Below, piece after piece: positions 11,296 through 21,180 of a stretch of DNA of 64,000 bases (positions within the stretch are counted from its first letter, which is position 1; each line of letters begins with the position of its first letter). The notes below the pieces were generated by a model that ran no database searches, had not been told where the DNA came from, and saw only the letters and a program-made list of their open reading frames with translations. Origin of the DNA: CAVVYV01 sp963818205. Its GTDB lineage: Bacteria > Actinomycetota > Thermoleophilia > Solirubrobacterales > 70-9. The position numbers and the translations under genes were made by a program. The stretch spans positions 1 to 64,000 of the forward strand of contig CAWFRG010000004.1 of NCBI GenBank assembly GCA_963818205.1, read 5' to 3'.

Positions 11296-12999
11296 ATGCG
11301 CGCGGCTGACGCACTGATGGAGGCCCTCAAGGCCGAGGGCGTCGAGCACATCTTCGGGATCCCCGGCGGGGCGAACCTGCCGATCTACGACGCCGTCTAC
11401 GGGGCCGACCTCGACCACATCCAGGCGCGGCACGAGCAGGGCGCCGGGCACATGGCGGAGGGCTACGCGAAGTCCTCCGGCCGGGTCGGCGTCGCCTTCG
11501 CCACCTCGGGGCCCGGCGCCACCAACCTGATCACCCCGATCGCCGACGCGATCATGGACTCGGTCCCGACCGTGTTCATCACCGGCCAGGTGCGGACCGA
11601 GCTGATCGGCACCGACGGCTTCCAGGAGGCCGACGTCAACGGGATCACGATGCCGATCGTCAAGCACTCGTTCATGGTCCAGGACCCCCGCTACATCCCC
11701 GACTACGTCCACGCCGCCTTCCATATCGCTTCCACCGGCCGACCCGGTCCGGTGCTGGTCGACGTCCCCCAGGATCTCTCCCGCGCCGACATCGACTACG
11801 AGCCGAGCACCGATACCCCCAACCTGCCGGGATACAAGCCCTCGACCGAGGGCAACATCAAGCAGATCAGGCTGGCCGCGAAGGCGCTCGCCAACGCCAG
11901 CCGCCCGGTGATCTACGCGGGCGGCGGGGTGATCAACGCCAACGCATCGCAGGAGCTTCGCGACCTCTGCCTCGCCGACAACTTCCCGGTCACCTGCACG
12001 GTGATGGGGCTGGGCGGCTTCCCCGCCGGCCACGAGCAGTGGCTCGGGATGCTCGGGATGCACGGGACCAGGACCGCCAACTACGCGATGGACAACGCCG
12101 ACCTGATCGTCGGGATCGGCGCCCGCTTCGACGACAGGATCACCGGCAAGCTCTCGGAGTTCGCGCCGCGAGCCAAGTTCGTCCACATCGACATCGACCC
12201 GGCCGAGATCTCCAAGAACGTCCCCGCCCACATCCCGATCGTCGGTGACGCGAAGGAGGTGCTGCCGAAGCTGACCAAGGAGTACCGGGCGCTGCAGGCC
12301 GACCGCGCCCGGCTCGATCCCTGGTGGGACCAACTCCATCGCTGGCAGCGCGATTACCCGCTCGGCTACGACGACTCCGAGGATTCCGAGATCAAGCCCC
12401 AGGCGATGGTCGAGGCGATGTACCGGGCGACCGAGGGCGACGCGATCATCACCTCCGACGTCGGCCAGCATCAGATGTGGGCAGCGCAGTACTACCACTT
12501 CACCAAGCCGCGCCGGTGGATCAACTCCGGCGGCCTCGGAACGATGGGCTTCGGCCTCCCTTCGGCGATCGGCGCCAAGGTCGCCAACCCCGACGAGCAG
12601 GTCGTCTGCCTGGCCGGCGACGGAAGCCTGATCATGACCTGCCAGGAGCTCGCCACCGCCGTCCGCCACGAGATCCCGGTGAAGGTCTTCCTGATGAACA
12701 ACGGCTACTTCGGGATGGTCCGCCAGTGGCAGGAGCTCTTCTGGGAGGGCCGCTACTCCGCGGTGGAGATGGGCCCGAGCCCCGACTGGGCGAAGCTCGC
12801 CGACGCCTTCGGCGCCAAGGGACTGATGGTCGACGACAAGAACGAGGTCGAGGGGGCGATGCGCGACGCCCTCGCCACCGAGGGGCCCGTCCTCCTCGAT
12901 GTCCGGGTAACCCAGGAGGAGAACTGCTACCCGATGATCCCGGCGGGCAGCGCCGCCCGGGACATGGTCGGCGGCCCCGAACCGGCCCCGAAGGGATGA
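11296..12999 (+). CDS. ilvB: Acetolactate synthase large subunit
   Basis: The ThDP enzyme condenses pyruvate with pyruvate or 2-oxobutyrate, the first common step of valine, leucine and isoleucine synthesis. It has 567 residues. The catalytic Glu47 is in ARHEQGAGHMAEGYA, the family block PTVFITGQVRTELIGTDGFQEAD follows, and the ThDP/Mg site GDGSLIMTCQELATAV lies at about residue 438, with NNGYFGMVRQWQELFW after it. ATG 11296 has TACCCT (11284-11289) six bases upstream and no Shine-Dalgarno, so it is likely leaderless. The gene ends 4 nt before ilvN. Confidence 0.95.
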   Translation: MRAADALMEALKAEGVEHIFGIPGGANLPIYDAVYGADLDHIQARHEQGAGHMAEGYAKSSGRVGVAFATSGPGATNLITPIADAIMDSVPTVFITGQVRTELIGTDGFQEADVNGITMPIVKHSFMVQDPRYIPDYVHAAFHIASTGRPGPVLVDVPQDLSRADIDYEPSTDTPNLPGYKPSTEGNIKQIRLAAKALANASRPVIYAGGGVINANASQELRDLCLADNFPVTCTVMGLGGFPAGHEQWLGMLGMHGTRTANYAMDNADLIVGIGARFDDRITGKLSEFAPRAKFVHIDIDPAEISKNVPAHIPIVGDAKEVLPKLTKEYRALQADRARLDPWWDQLHRWQRDYPLGYDDSEDSEIKPQAMVEAMYRATEGDAIITSDVGQHQMWAAQYYHFTKPRRWINSGGLGTMGFGLPSAIGAKVANPDEQVVCLAGDGSLIMTCQELATAVRHEIPVKVFLMNNGYFGMVRQWQELFWEGRYSAVEMGPSPDWAKLADAFGAKGLMVDDKNEVEGAMRDALATEGPVLLDVRVTQEENCYPMIPAGSAARDMVGGPEPAPKG

Positions 13000-13003
13000 G
13001 CTG

Positions 13004-13558
13004 ATGGAAGCCGGGACTCCGGATCTGGTCAAGCTCGAGGACCTCGACGCCGCGGCGGGCGCGCTTACCGGGCGCAAGCACGTGCTCTCGATCCTGGTCG
13101 AGAACCGGCCGGGCGTCCTTGCCCGGATCGCCGGGCTCTTCAGCCGCCGCGGCTTCAACATCGACACCCTCGCCGTCGGCCCGACTGAGGACCCCGAGAT
13201 CTCACGGATCACCCTGACGGTGGACGGCGCCGTTCACCCGATCGACCAGGTGACCAAGCAGCTCCACAAGCTGGTCAACGTGATCAAGATCCGCGACATG
13301 GAGCCGGGCGAGACGATCGCTCGGGAGATGGCCCTGTTCAAGGTCTCGGCGCCGATCGAGAGCCGCGCCGAGATCATGCAGTTCGCCGAGATCTTCCGGG
13401 CGAAGATCGTCGACGTCTCCCGGCGGTCGCTGACGATCGAGGTCACCGGCAGCTCGGACAAGGTCGAGGCGTTCGAGCGGATGATCCGCCCGCACGGCCT
13501 GATCGAGATGGTGCGCACCGGCGAGGTCGCGATCGCCCGCGCCAAGTCGGACTCCTAG
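13004..13558 (+). CDS. ilvN: Acetolactate synthase small regulatory subunit
   Basis: The 184-residue regulatory subunit activates IlvB and carries valine feedback inhibition. An N-terminal ACT domain begins at about residue 25 (HVLSILVENRPGVLARIAGLFSRRGFNIDTL), and the C-terminal ALS_ss domain follows with MALFKVSAP and PHGLIEMVRTGEVAI. It lies directly downstream of ilvB with 4 nt between the genes. It has about 20 extra N-terminal residues compared with the shortest homologues. No frameshift is seen. Confidence 0.95.
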   Translation: MEAGTPDLVKLEDLDAAAGALTGRKHVLSILVENRPGVLARIAGLFSRRGFNIDTLAVGPTEDPEISRITLTVDGAVHPIDQVTKQLHKLVNVIKIRDMEPGETIAREMALFKVSAPIESRAEIMQFAEIFRAKIVDVSRRSLTIEVTGSSDKVEAFERMIRPHGLIEMVRTGEVAIARAKSDS

Positions 13559-13582
13559 GGCGCGCGGCCTTGGTCGTCGGGA

Positions 13583-14980
13583 TTGGCGCAGGCGTCGACG
13601 CTCCTCGAGGGACTCGAGGACGCCGTCGCACGGGCGGCGAGGGCCGAGCGGCCGAACACTCGCCAGCGCTACGGCTCCGATCGATCCCGCGTCGATCCGA
13701 GCGCCCTCGCCTTCGGCTCCCGGCTGGCCGGCGACCGCTGGTTCTGCTGGGAGCAGCCCGACCGCGGCTTCGCCCTCGCCGGGATCGGGAGCGCGCTGCA
13801 GGTGGTCAGCAGGGGGGAGGATCGCTTCACGGACGTCGCTCGGCGCTGCGCCGAGGCGCTCCAGGACCGAGTCGCCTCGGAGGCGCCCGGCCTCCCCGCT
13901 GGCGCCGGCCCGGTCTGGACCGGCGGCTTCGCCTTCGATGACGAGGGTGGCTCGGAGCCGACCTGGTCCTCGCTGGCCCCGGCTCTGGTCCTGATGCCGG
14001 AGCTTGCTTTTCTGAGGAGCGGGGAGGAGGCCTACCTGACCGCATCGGTGATCGTCGAACCGGGGGCGGACCCGGATCGCCTGCTCGAACCGCTGCGGGG
14101 CCGGCTCGCCGGCCTTCGGGCGGCGCCGCTCACCCCGCCCGATCCGCATCCGCGGGGCGCCACCCGGATCGCCGGCCGCCACTCTCCTGAGCGCTACGAG
14201 CAAATCGTCGCTGCCGCGGTCGAGCGAATCTCCGCCGGCGAGCTCGACAAGGTGGTACTGGCGCGCGAGCTGACCGTAGAGGCGCCCTCGGCCCATGACC
14301 CGGCGGCGTTGTTCGGCGCCTTGCGCGACCTCTTTCCCTCCTGTTTCTGTTTTTGCTTTGGAACCCCCGAGGTGGCCTTCGTCGGCGCAAGCCCGGAGCT
14401 CCTCGTCCGGCGCTCGGGCGCGGTCGCGGCGACGGTCGCCCTGGCGGGAACGACCGGCCGCAGCGCCGACCCCGCCGTCGACGATCACCTCGGCGAGGCG
14501 ATGCTGCGCAGCGCCAAGGTCCGGAACGAGCACGAGATCGTCATCCGCCGGATCGAGCGCGGGTTGCGGCCCCACGCGGTCTGGGTGCACGCCGCGGACG
14601 ATCCCGCGGTGGTCCGGGTCGGCAACCTCCAGCACCTTGCCACCCCGATCCGCGCCCAGCTCGCGGATTCCCGCAGCGCAATCGAGCTCGCCGGGCTGCT
14701 GCACCCGACCCCGGCGGTTGGCGGCGAGCCCCGAGAGCAGGCCCTGGAGCTGATCGACGAGCTCGAGGGGATCGACCGCGGCTGGTACGCGGCGCCGCTC
14801 GGCTGGATGGATGCCGCCGAGGACGGCGAGTTCTGCGTCGGCCTGCGCTCGGCGCTACTCCGGGACAGGGAGGCGCATCTGTTCGCCGGCAACGGGATCG
14901 TCGGCGACTCCGATCCGGCGGCCGAGCTGGCCGAGACTGAGCTCAAGTTCGCGGTGCTGCTGCCATTGCTTGCCGGCTAG
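13583..14980 (+). CDS. menF: Isochorismate synthase
   Basis: The chorismate-utilising enzyme makes isochorismate, the entry to menaquinone. The protein has 465 residues if TTG 13583 is the start. Conserved features are GELDKVVLARELTV (with the general-base Lys of isochorismate synthases), FVGASPELLVRRSG, HLATPIRAQL, HPTPAVGGEPREQAL and the C-terminal GNGIVGDSDPAAELAETELK. It follows ilvN by 24 nt, so the men cluster may be partly co-transcribed with ilvBN. It converges on menD. An entC-type siderophore role is less likely because the other men genes are adjacent. Confidence 0.88.
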   Translation: MAQASTLLEGLEDAVARAARAERPNTRQRYGSDRSRVDPSALAFGSRLAGDRWFCWEQPDRGFALAGIGSALQVVSRGEDRFTDVARRCAEALQDRVASEAPGLPAGAGPVWTGGFAFDDEGGSEPTWSSLAPALVLMPELAFLRSGEEAYLTASVIVEPGADPDRLLEPLRGRLAGLRAAPLTPPDPHPRGATRIAGRHSPERYEQIVAAAVERISAGELDKVVLARELTVEAPSAHDPAALFGALRDLFPSCFCFCFGTPEVAFVGASPELLVRRSGAVAATVALAGTTGRSADPAVDDHLGEAMLRSAKVRNEHEIVIRRIERGLRPHAVWVHAADDPAVVRVGNLQHLATPIRAQLADSRSAIELAGLLHPTPAVGGEPREQALELIDELEGIDRGWYAAPLGWMDAAEDGEFCVGLRSALLRDREAHLFAGNGIVGDSDPAAELAETELKFAVLLPLLAG

Positions 14981-15031
14981 GTTGCTCCTGGCGGAGCGCT
15001 CGCACCAAGCCTGACCGTAGGGGCGACGGCG

Positions 15032-16797
15032 TCAGGCGCGACTGAGCGCGGCCGTCGCCGCTTCGGCGAGCTGGCGGTGGAGCTCGAGGTTGCGCCGGCG
15101 GTCGGTGCGGACGACGACCATCCGGGCGTCCCCCGCGAGGGCCTCGGTCAGCTCCGCCGGCGATCCGGGCGTCGCGACGCTGAGGCCGAAGAGCTCCGCC
15201 GCGGCGGCGGGGTCGAGGCCGGCCGGGGTACCGAGCAGGGCCTCGAACTCACCCTCGGGGAGCGCCTCGGCCTGGGGGAGGAAGTGGAAGATGCCACCGC
15301 CGCCGTTGTCGAGGATCAGGAGCCGGAGGTTCTCGGCCTGCCGGGCCGCGGAGAGGCCACCGAGGTCGTGGAAGAGCGCCAGGTCGCCGAGCACCCCCCA
15401 GGTCCGGGCGCCCGCTGCCTTGGCGATGCCCGAAGCCGTGGACACCTGCCCGTCGATTCCGTTGGTGCCGCGGTTGGCGTAGAAGCGCACCCGCCGGGGT
15501 CCGGAGGGCAGGAAGGCCTCCAGGTCGCGGACCGGCATGCTCGAGGCGGCCAGAACCGCGTCGTCGTCGCCGAGCGCCTCGCCGAGCGCGAGCCAGGTGC
15601 CGGGCTCGCTGAGCTCATCGAGCCCCTCGAGCTCTGAGGCGATCGCCGCCCGCGCGGTGCGGTCGGCGGCGGTCCAGGCGCCGGCGAAGGCCTCGGCCGC
15701 GTCTTCGTCGTCGCGGCCCCTCTCGGCGAGCAGCTGGGTGAGGCGCCCGGCGAGGGCGGCAGGGTCGGCTCGGACCACGGTCTCGGCGCGCCGGGTCGGG
15801 TCCCTCCAGTCGGCGACGGGATCGATCACCAGCTGCCGTAGGCCCTCGATCCGGGCGAGCCACTGCCGCAGCCCCTTGCTGGTGGGCATCTCACCGACCC
15901 TGAAGATCAGCCGTGGCTGGAGCCGCTCCGGGGCGTCGCGCGCGAGCAGGTCATAGGCGGAGATCACCCGCGAGCGGTCGTGCGGCCCGAGGCGAAGCTG
16001 CGAGGTGGGCTCGGCGAGGATCGGGTAGCGGGTGGCGCTCGCCAGGCGGACCAGCGGCTCGGCGAGCGCCAGGTCGGGCTGGCGGCCGGCGACGATCAGG
16101 CCGCGCGGCTCCCCGGCGATCCGCTCGCAGAGCTCCTCGAGCAGTCCTGGCTCCGGGGCGGCGGCCGCGCGGCTCACAGCGCTCAACGGGCGCTCGCCGC
16201 GGCCTTCCAGCGCGAGCGGGATCGGTGGCGGTGACCGCGCCGCTCGACCGGAATCGGAGCAAGCGGCTCCCGCCAGGGGACGTTGAGGTGAACGGGGCCC
16301 GGCCGCGGATCGCCAGCTGCCGTTGCGTAGGCGCGGCAGGCGACGGAGCGGAAATGGAGGAGGCCCTCGTCGTCGGCATCGTGGGTGCCGACCTCGCAGA
16401 ACCAGCGCACCGCCTCCCCGTAGAGCTTCAACTGGTCGATCGTCTGGCCGGCGCCGATCCCCCGGAGCTCGGGCGGGCGGTCCGCGGTGAGGACGATCAG
16501 CGGGACGCCGGCCTCGTCGGCCTCGACCACGGCGGGGTGCAGGTTGGCGGCGGCGGAGCCCGAGGTGCAGAGGACGGCCGCCGGGACGCGGGTGGTGAGG
16601 GCGGTGCCGAGGGCGAAGAAGCCGGCGCTGCGCTCGTCGAGCAGGACCGTCACCTCGATTGCGGGATGGCGCCACAGCGCCAGCGCCAGCGGGGTCGAGC
16701 GCGAGCCGGGGGAGACCGCGGCGTGTCTGACGCCGCAACGTGCAAGCTCCTCGACCATCGCCGAGGCCAGCGCGGTGTTGGCATTGGTCGGGTCCAC
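15032..16797 (-). CDS. menD: SEPHCHC synthase, menaquinone biosynthesis (frameshifted)
   Basis: The ThDP enzyme joins 2-oxoglutarate to isochorismate. The N-terminal part (about 190 residues) has SPGSRSTPLALAL and the catalytic Glu in LLDERSAGFFALG. The C-terminal part has the ThDP site GDLALFHDLGGL...LDNGGGGIFHFLPQ. The two halves are in different frames with the break around 16225-16240; two extra bases would restore a continuous reading. Start GTG 16797 has TACGGT (16805-16810) seven bases upstream, a leaderless arrangement. It is convergent with menF and is followed upstream by menC on the same strand. Confidence 0.88.
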
Positions 16798-16857
16798 GCG
16801 GCAAACCGTAGATGACGGGTGTCGGCGCGTCGGGCCGGCACTTGCCGGGAGTGAGCG

Positions 16858-17955
16858 CTATTCCGGAGGTCGCTCCAGGTCCAGGCGCCGGGCGGCGAGC
16901 GCGGCCTCGTCGAGCTCCACCCCGAGCCCCGGGCCGTCGTCAAGCTCCAGCCGGCCTTCGTTGAGCCGCGCCCCAGAGCCGACCGTGGCGGCGAAGAGGC
17001 GCGCGGTGGCGAGCCCATGGGCCAGCCCCTTGGGTATGCCCTTTCGAAGCGCCTGCACCGTGTGCGCTGCGGCGGCGATCGCGACCGGGCCCTCGAGCGC
17101 GCTGGAGAGATATACGGGGAGCACCCGGGCGATCTCCAAGGCCTCAGCGATCCCCCCGACCTTGGCCAGTTTCACCGTCGCCAGCTCACAGGCGTCGAGC
17201 TCGACCGCCCGGCGCGCGTCGAGGGAGGAGATTACGTTCTCGTCTGCCGCCAAGGGGATCCTGGTGCGGGAGCGAAGCAGCGCCATTGCGTCCAGCCCGC
17301 TGACCGGTTGCTCGGCGAGCTCGATCGTGTGGCGGGCCATCGCGTGGAGCCGCTCCGCGGCCTGCTCAACGGTCCACGCGGCATTGGCATCGACCCGGAT
17401 CTGCGCCTCGCCGCCTAGCTCCTCCCGAACAGTCGCCACCTGGGTGACATCACCAGGGAGGCCGACCTTGAGCTTGAAGGTGCTGAATCCCTCGGCCATC
17501 CACTCCCGTGCCAGGGCCCGCGTCCGGGTCGGGTTGGCCGCTGGCAGGGTCGCATTGCAGGCCACCGGCTCAACCCGCTCGGCTCCAAGCAGCTTCCAGA
17601 CTGGCATCCGGGCGACCTTGGCGGCGAGATCGTGGAGGGCAATGTCGACCGCGGCCAGCGCCTGAGGCGACACCCCTCTATTCCGGCAGCGGGCGAGCGC
17701 CGACCAGAGCCGCTGCGGGTCGATTGGTCCCTCCTCGAGCGCCGGCCGGCAGAGATCGGTCAGCTGCCTGGCTATTTCCTTCAGGTCGGGCCCGCCCCGG
17801 AGGGAGAGGGCCGCGGTCTCGCCCAGTCCCTCGAGGCCGTCGGCGCGGATCCTGAGCAGGATCAGGTGCCGCTCGGTGAGCTTGCCGCGCGAGGTGACGT
17901 AGGGCTCGCGGAAGGGGAGCGAATAGGGAATCGCCTCCAGCGCCTCCAACCGCAT
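16858..17955 (-). CDS. menC: o-Succinylbenzoate synthase
   Basis: This enolase-superfamily dehydratase forms the aromatic ring of the menaquinone precursor. The 365 residues carry the expected acid/base set. The KxK motif is in FKLKVG, the three metal ligands are in RVDANAAW, ELAEQPV and AADENV, and the second catalytic Lys is in VKLAKVGGI. The ATG at 17955 has TAGAGT (17962-17967) six bases upstream. It sits between menA and menD. A dipeptide epimerase or N-acylamino-acid racemase reading of the same fold is possible in principle, but context strongly favours menC. Confidence 0.9.
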   Translation of the reverse strand: MRLEALEAIPYSLPFREPYVTSRGKLTERHLILLRIRADGLEGLGETAALSLRGGPDLKEIARQLTDLCRPALEEGPIDPQRLWSALARCRNRGVSPQALAAVDIALHDLAAKVARMPVWKLLGAERVEPVACNATLPAANPTRTRALAREWMAEGFSTFKLKVGLPGDVTQVATVREELGGEAQIRVDANAAWTVEQAAERLHAMARHTIELAEQPVSGLDAMALLRSRTRIPLAADENVISSLDARRAVELDACELATVKLAKVGGIAEALEIARVLPVYLSSALEGPVAIAAAAHTVQALRKGIPKGLAHGLATARLFAATVGSGARLNEGRLELDDGPGLGVELDEAALAARRLDLERPPE

Positions 17956-17975
17956 GCCATGACTCTAAACCGGGG

Positions 17976-18857
17976 TCAGGCCGCGATCAGCAGGCCCGCC
18001 GAGACGGTGAGGCTGAAGGCGGCGAGCAGGGCGCCGGTCTTGGCGAGCGCCTGGTTCAGTGAGGGCCCGTCGACGCGGGTGAGCACCGGGCGAGCGGCGG
18101 GAACGACGAGCGGCAGCGAGAGGAACCCGAGGGCGGCCCACCAGGGGCCGCCGTTCGCGAGCAGGGTTATCAGCAGGGTCAGGTAGGCGACTCCGACCAG
18201 GGCGAGGTAGAGGCGCCGGGTCGCGTCGCGCCCGATGCGGACGGCCAGGGTCCGCTTGCCGGCGCGGCGGTCGGTGTCGATGTCGCGGATGTTGTTGACC
18301 ACGAGGATCGCCGTGGCAAGGCAGCCGATCGAGACCGAGAGGCCGAAGGGGAACCAGTCGAGCTCCTCGAGCTGGACGTAGTAGGAGCCGTTGACAGCGA
18401 CCAGGCCGAAGAAGAGGAAGACGAAGAGCTCGCCCAGCCCGGCGTAGCCGTACGGTCGCGGCCCGCCGGTGTAGAGGACCCCGGCGAGGATCGAGGCGAC
18501 CCCCACCGCGATGATCACCGGGCCCGCCACCGTGGCCAGGTAGATGCCGCAGGCGACAGCGACCGCGAAGGCGACCCAGGTCGCCGTCAGGACGCTCCTC
18601 GGCGCAACCAGGCCGGCGGCGGTGACCCGGACCGGCCCGAGGCGGTCAACGGTGTCGGCTCCTCGCTTCGCGTCCGAGTAGTCGTTCGCGAGGTTGGTGC
18701 CGATCTGGATGAAGATGCTGCCGATCAGGGCGGCGAAGAATGCGCCCACCCGCGGCAGTTCCCCGGCGACCTCGATCGCCGCCGCCGTCCCCACCAGGAC
18801 CGGGGCGATCGCCGCGGGCAGGGTCCGCGGCCGGGCCGCCATCAGCCAGATCCTCAT
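17976..18857 (-). CDS. menA: 1,4-dihydroxy-2-naphthoate polyprenyltransferase
   Basis: This UbiA-type membrane enzyme attaches the polyprenyl tail to DHNA to give demethylmenaquinone. The 293 residues are almost entirely hydrophobic, with about eight or nine helices. The two Asp-rich prenyl-diphosphate motifs are present as NLANDYSDAKRG (about residue 56) and NNIRDIDTDRRAGKRTLAVRIG (about 188). It begins MRIWLMAARPRTLPAAIAPV, as in typical MenA. It lies 45 nt after menB and 20 nt before menC on the same strand, so menB-menA-menC is probably one transcript. Confidence 0.93.
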   Translation of the reverse strand: MRIWLMAARPRTLPAAIAPVLVGTAAAIEVAGELPRVGAFFAALIGSIFIQIGTNLANDYSDAKRGADTVDRLGPVRVTAAGLVAPRSVLTATWVAFAVAVACGIYLATVAGPVIIAVGVASILAGVLYTGGPRPYGYAGLGELFVFLFFGLVAVNGSYYVQLEELDWFPFGLSVSIGCLATAILVVNNIRDIDTDRRAGKRTLAVRIGRDATRRLYLALVGVAYLTLLITLLANGGPWWAALGFLSLPLVVPAARPVLTRVDGPSLNQALAKTGALLAAFSLTVSAGLLIAA

Positions 18858-18902
18858 CTGATCAAGGCCGGCGGCCCCGTAGGCGCAGCCGAGGAGCCGC
18901 CT

Positions 18903-19781
18903 TCACGGTCTCTTGGGGAACTTGGAGAAGTCGGGCGGGCGGCCCTGCTGGTAGGCGTTCCGCCCCTCCTGACCCTCCTCGGTCATGTAGAAGAGCAGGG
19001 TGGCGTCGTGGGAGAGCTGCTGGATCCCGGCGAGGCCATCCTCGGCGGCGTTGAAGCTCGCCTTGAGCAGCCGTAAAGACAACGGTGAGAGCGCGGCCAT
19101 CTCCCGGCACCAGGCGATCGTCTCGCGCTCCAGATCGGCGAGCGGCACGACCGCGTTGACCAGCCCCATCTGCAGCGCCTCGTCGGCGTCGTAGAGGCGG
19201 CTCAGGAACCAGATCTCCTTCGCCTTCTTCACCCCGACATTGCGCGCCAGGAGGCTGGAGCCGAAGCCGCCGTCGAAGCTCCCCACCCGGGGCCCGGTCT
19301 GGCCGAACTGGGCGTTGTCGGCGGCGATCGTCAGGTCGCAGACGAGGTGGAGGATGTGGCCGCCCCCGACCGCGTAGCCGGCCACCATCGCCACCACCGG
19401 CTTCGGCAGGCGCCGGATCTGCACATGGAGGTCGCCGACGTCGAGCCGGCCGACCCCCTGCTTGGCTACCTGGTCGTCGCCGATGTAGCCGTCGTCGCCG
19501 CGGATCTGCTGGTCGCCCCCCGAGCAGAAAGCCTCGTCCCCGGCGCCGGTGAAGATGATCGCCGCGACCTCGATGTCGTCCCGGGCCCGGGTGAAGGCGT
19601 CCCGGAGCTCCGCCAGGGTCGGCGGCCGGAAGGCGTTCCGGACCTCCGGGCGGTTGATCGTGATCTTGGCGACCGAATCCCCGCGCTCGTAGAGGATGTC
19701 CTCGTAGTCGCCCTCGGCGCGCCACTCGATCGGCGCGTACAGCTCCTCCTCGGGCGGGGCGTCCTTGTGACGTCTGGGCAT
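18903..19781 (-). CDS. menB: 1,4-dihydroxy-2-naphthoyl-CoA synthase
   Basis: This crotonase-fold enzyme cyclises o-succinylbenzoyl-CoA. Family marks in the 292 residues are ITINRPEVRNAFRP, FCSGGDQQIRGDDGY (the MenB-type SGGDQ), MVAGYAVGGGHILH, and the catalytic region GQTGPRVGSFDGGFGSS. It ends with the MenB-typical EGQEGRNAYQQGRPPDFSKFPKRP tail that completes the active site of the neighbouring subunit. ATG 19781 has TAGCCT (19791-19796) nine bases upstream, overlapping the divergent menE -10. It starts the menB-menA-menC run. Confidence 0.94.
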   Translation of the reverse strand: MPRRHKDAPPEEELYAPIEWRAEGDYEDILYERGDSVAKITINRPEVRNAFRPPTLAELRDAFTRARDDIEVAAIIFTGAGDEAFCSGGDQQIRGDDGYIGDDQVAKQGVGRLDVGDLHVQIRRLPKPVVAMVAGYAVGGGHILHLVCDLTIAADNAQFGQTGPRVGSFDGGFGSSLLARNVGVKKAKEIWFLSRLYDADEALQMGLVNAVVPLADLERETIAWCREMAALSPLSLRLLKASFNAAEDGLAGIQQLSHDATLLFYMTEEGQEGRNAYQQGRPPDFSKFPKRP

Positions 19782-19789
19782 CGGGCGCT

Positions 19790-19796
19790 TAGGCTA
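19790..19796. promoter_or_regulatory. Shared bidirectional -10 element between menB and menE
   Basis: The 7-bp TAGGCTA reads TAGGCT (19790-19795) toward menE and TAGCCT (19796-19791) toward menB. Both match the TANNNT -10 pattern used throughout this window, at 8 and 9 nt from the respective start codons. Polymerase cannot occupy both directions at once, so menB and menE transcription should be mutually exclusive at any instant. Confidence 0.6.
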
Positions 19797-19803
19797 GGGG
19801 ACC

Positions 19804-21144
19804 GTGAAGCTCGACAACTGGCTCGCGCAGCGAGCACAGAGCTGCCCCGAGCGCACCGCGCTGGTCACAGAGGCCTCGACGGTCACCTACGCCGAGCTCG
19901 AGGCGGAGGCGACCTGGGTCGCCCGCCGGCTCGCCGCCTACGGGGTGCGGCGTGAGGCGACCGCGGCGCTGACCATGCATCCGCGGCGCGAGGAGGTGGT
20001 TCTCCTCCACGCGCTGATGAAGCTCGGCGCGGTCGCAATGCCCCTGAACCCGCAGCTGACCGATGCCGAACGGGAGGCCGTGCTCGCCTCCGAGCGCCCC
20101 GCGGTTGACCTCAACGACGCCGCCGAGCTGACCCAAACCGAGGCCGACCTGCCGCTGCTCGGCGAGCACGACATGGACGACCTCCAAACCAAGATCCTGA
20201 CCGGCGGCAGCACCGGCGAGCCACGGCAGGTGGGATTGACCTACGGGAACTTCCTCTTCAGCGCCGTCGGATCCGCCTTCAACATCGGGGTTGAACCCGC
20301 CGACCGCTGGCTCTGCTGCCTCCCCCTCAGCCACGTCGCCGGGCTCTCGATCGTCCTTCGCTCGGTGATCTACGGAACCACCGCGGTGCTGCTTGACGGC
20401 TTCGACACCGACCAGGTCGCCTCAACACTGACCTCGGGCGGGATCACGGTGCTCTCGCTGGTGCCGACGATGCTGCTCCGCTTGCTCGAGGCCGGGGCCG
20501 ACCTCTCCGCCCCTCGCGCGATCCTGATCGGGGGCGGCCCGGTGCCCGAAGGCGCTCTGGAGGAGGCCCTCGATCGCGGGGCGACGGTGGTCCAGACCTA
20601 TGGGATGACCGAGACGTGCTCCCAGGTGACCACCCTTTCGCCCGAGGACGCCACCAGGAAGATCGGCTCGGCCGGCCGGCCCCTGCTCACCACCCACGTC
20701 CGGATCGAGGGCGACGAGATCCTGGTCCAGGGGCCGACCGTCTCGAAGGCGGCACTCAATCCAGACGGCTGGCTTCATACCGGCGATATCGGCCACATCG
20801 ACGAGGAGGGCTTCCTCTACGTCACCGGCCGCCGCAGCGAGGTGATCATCACGGGTGGCGAGAACGTGATGCCGGCGGAGGTCGAGTCGGTGCTGCTCGC
20901 CCACCCGGCGGTCGCAGACGTGGCGGTGTTCGGCCGCCCCGACTCCGAATGGCAGGAGGCGGTCTGCGCCCTGGTGGTGCTGGCGGACGGGGCGGAGGTC
21001 AGCGAAGACGAACTGCGCTCGCACAGCGCCGTGTCCCTGGCGGGATTCAAGGTGCCGAAGCGGATCGATTTCGTCAGCGAGCTGCCCCGGAGCCCCTCGG
21101 GGAAGCTGCTCCGCCGCGAGTTGGTGCAGGAAGCCAGGCGCTGA
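19804..21144 (+). CDS. menE: o-Succinylbenzoate-CoA ligase
   Basis: This adenylate-forming enzyme activates o-succinylbenzoate with ATP and CoA. The 446 residues include a P-loop-like TGGSTGEPRQVGLTYGN at about residue 137, where the usual Lys is replaced by Arg. The A5 motif is QTYGMTETCSQV, with GWLHTGDIG and GRRSEVIITGGENV after it, and the C-terminal catalytic Lys is in PRSPSGKLLRRE. Start GTG 19804 has the TAGGCT -10 eight bases upstream. The gene is divergent from menB and 36 nt before ilvC. Confidence 0.92.
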   Translation: MKLDNWLAQRAQSCPERTALVTEASTVTYAELEAEATWVARRLAAYGVRREATAALTMHPRREEVVLLHALMKLGAVAMPLNPQLTDAEREAVLASERPAVDLNDAAELTQTEADLPLLGEHDMDDLQTKILTGGSTGEPRQVGLTYGNFLFSAVGSAFNIGVEPADRWLCCLPLSHVAGLSIVLRSVIYGTTAVLLDGFDTDQVASTLTSGGITVLSLVPTMLLRLLEAGADLSAPRAILIGGGPVPEGALEEALDRGATVVQTYGMTETCSQVTTLSPEDATRKIGSAGRPLLTTHVRIEGDEILVQGPTVSKAALNPDGWLHTGDIGHIDEEGFLYVTGRRSEVIITGGENVMPAEVESVLLAHPAVADVAVFGRPDSEWQEAVCALVVLADGAEVSEDELRSHSAVSLAGFKVPKRIDFVSELPRSPSGKLLRRELVQEARR

Positions 21145-21180
21145 GGACGCGGCGCGGCGGGCTGTAGCATCCTCGGCCCC

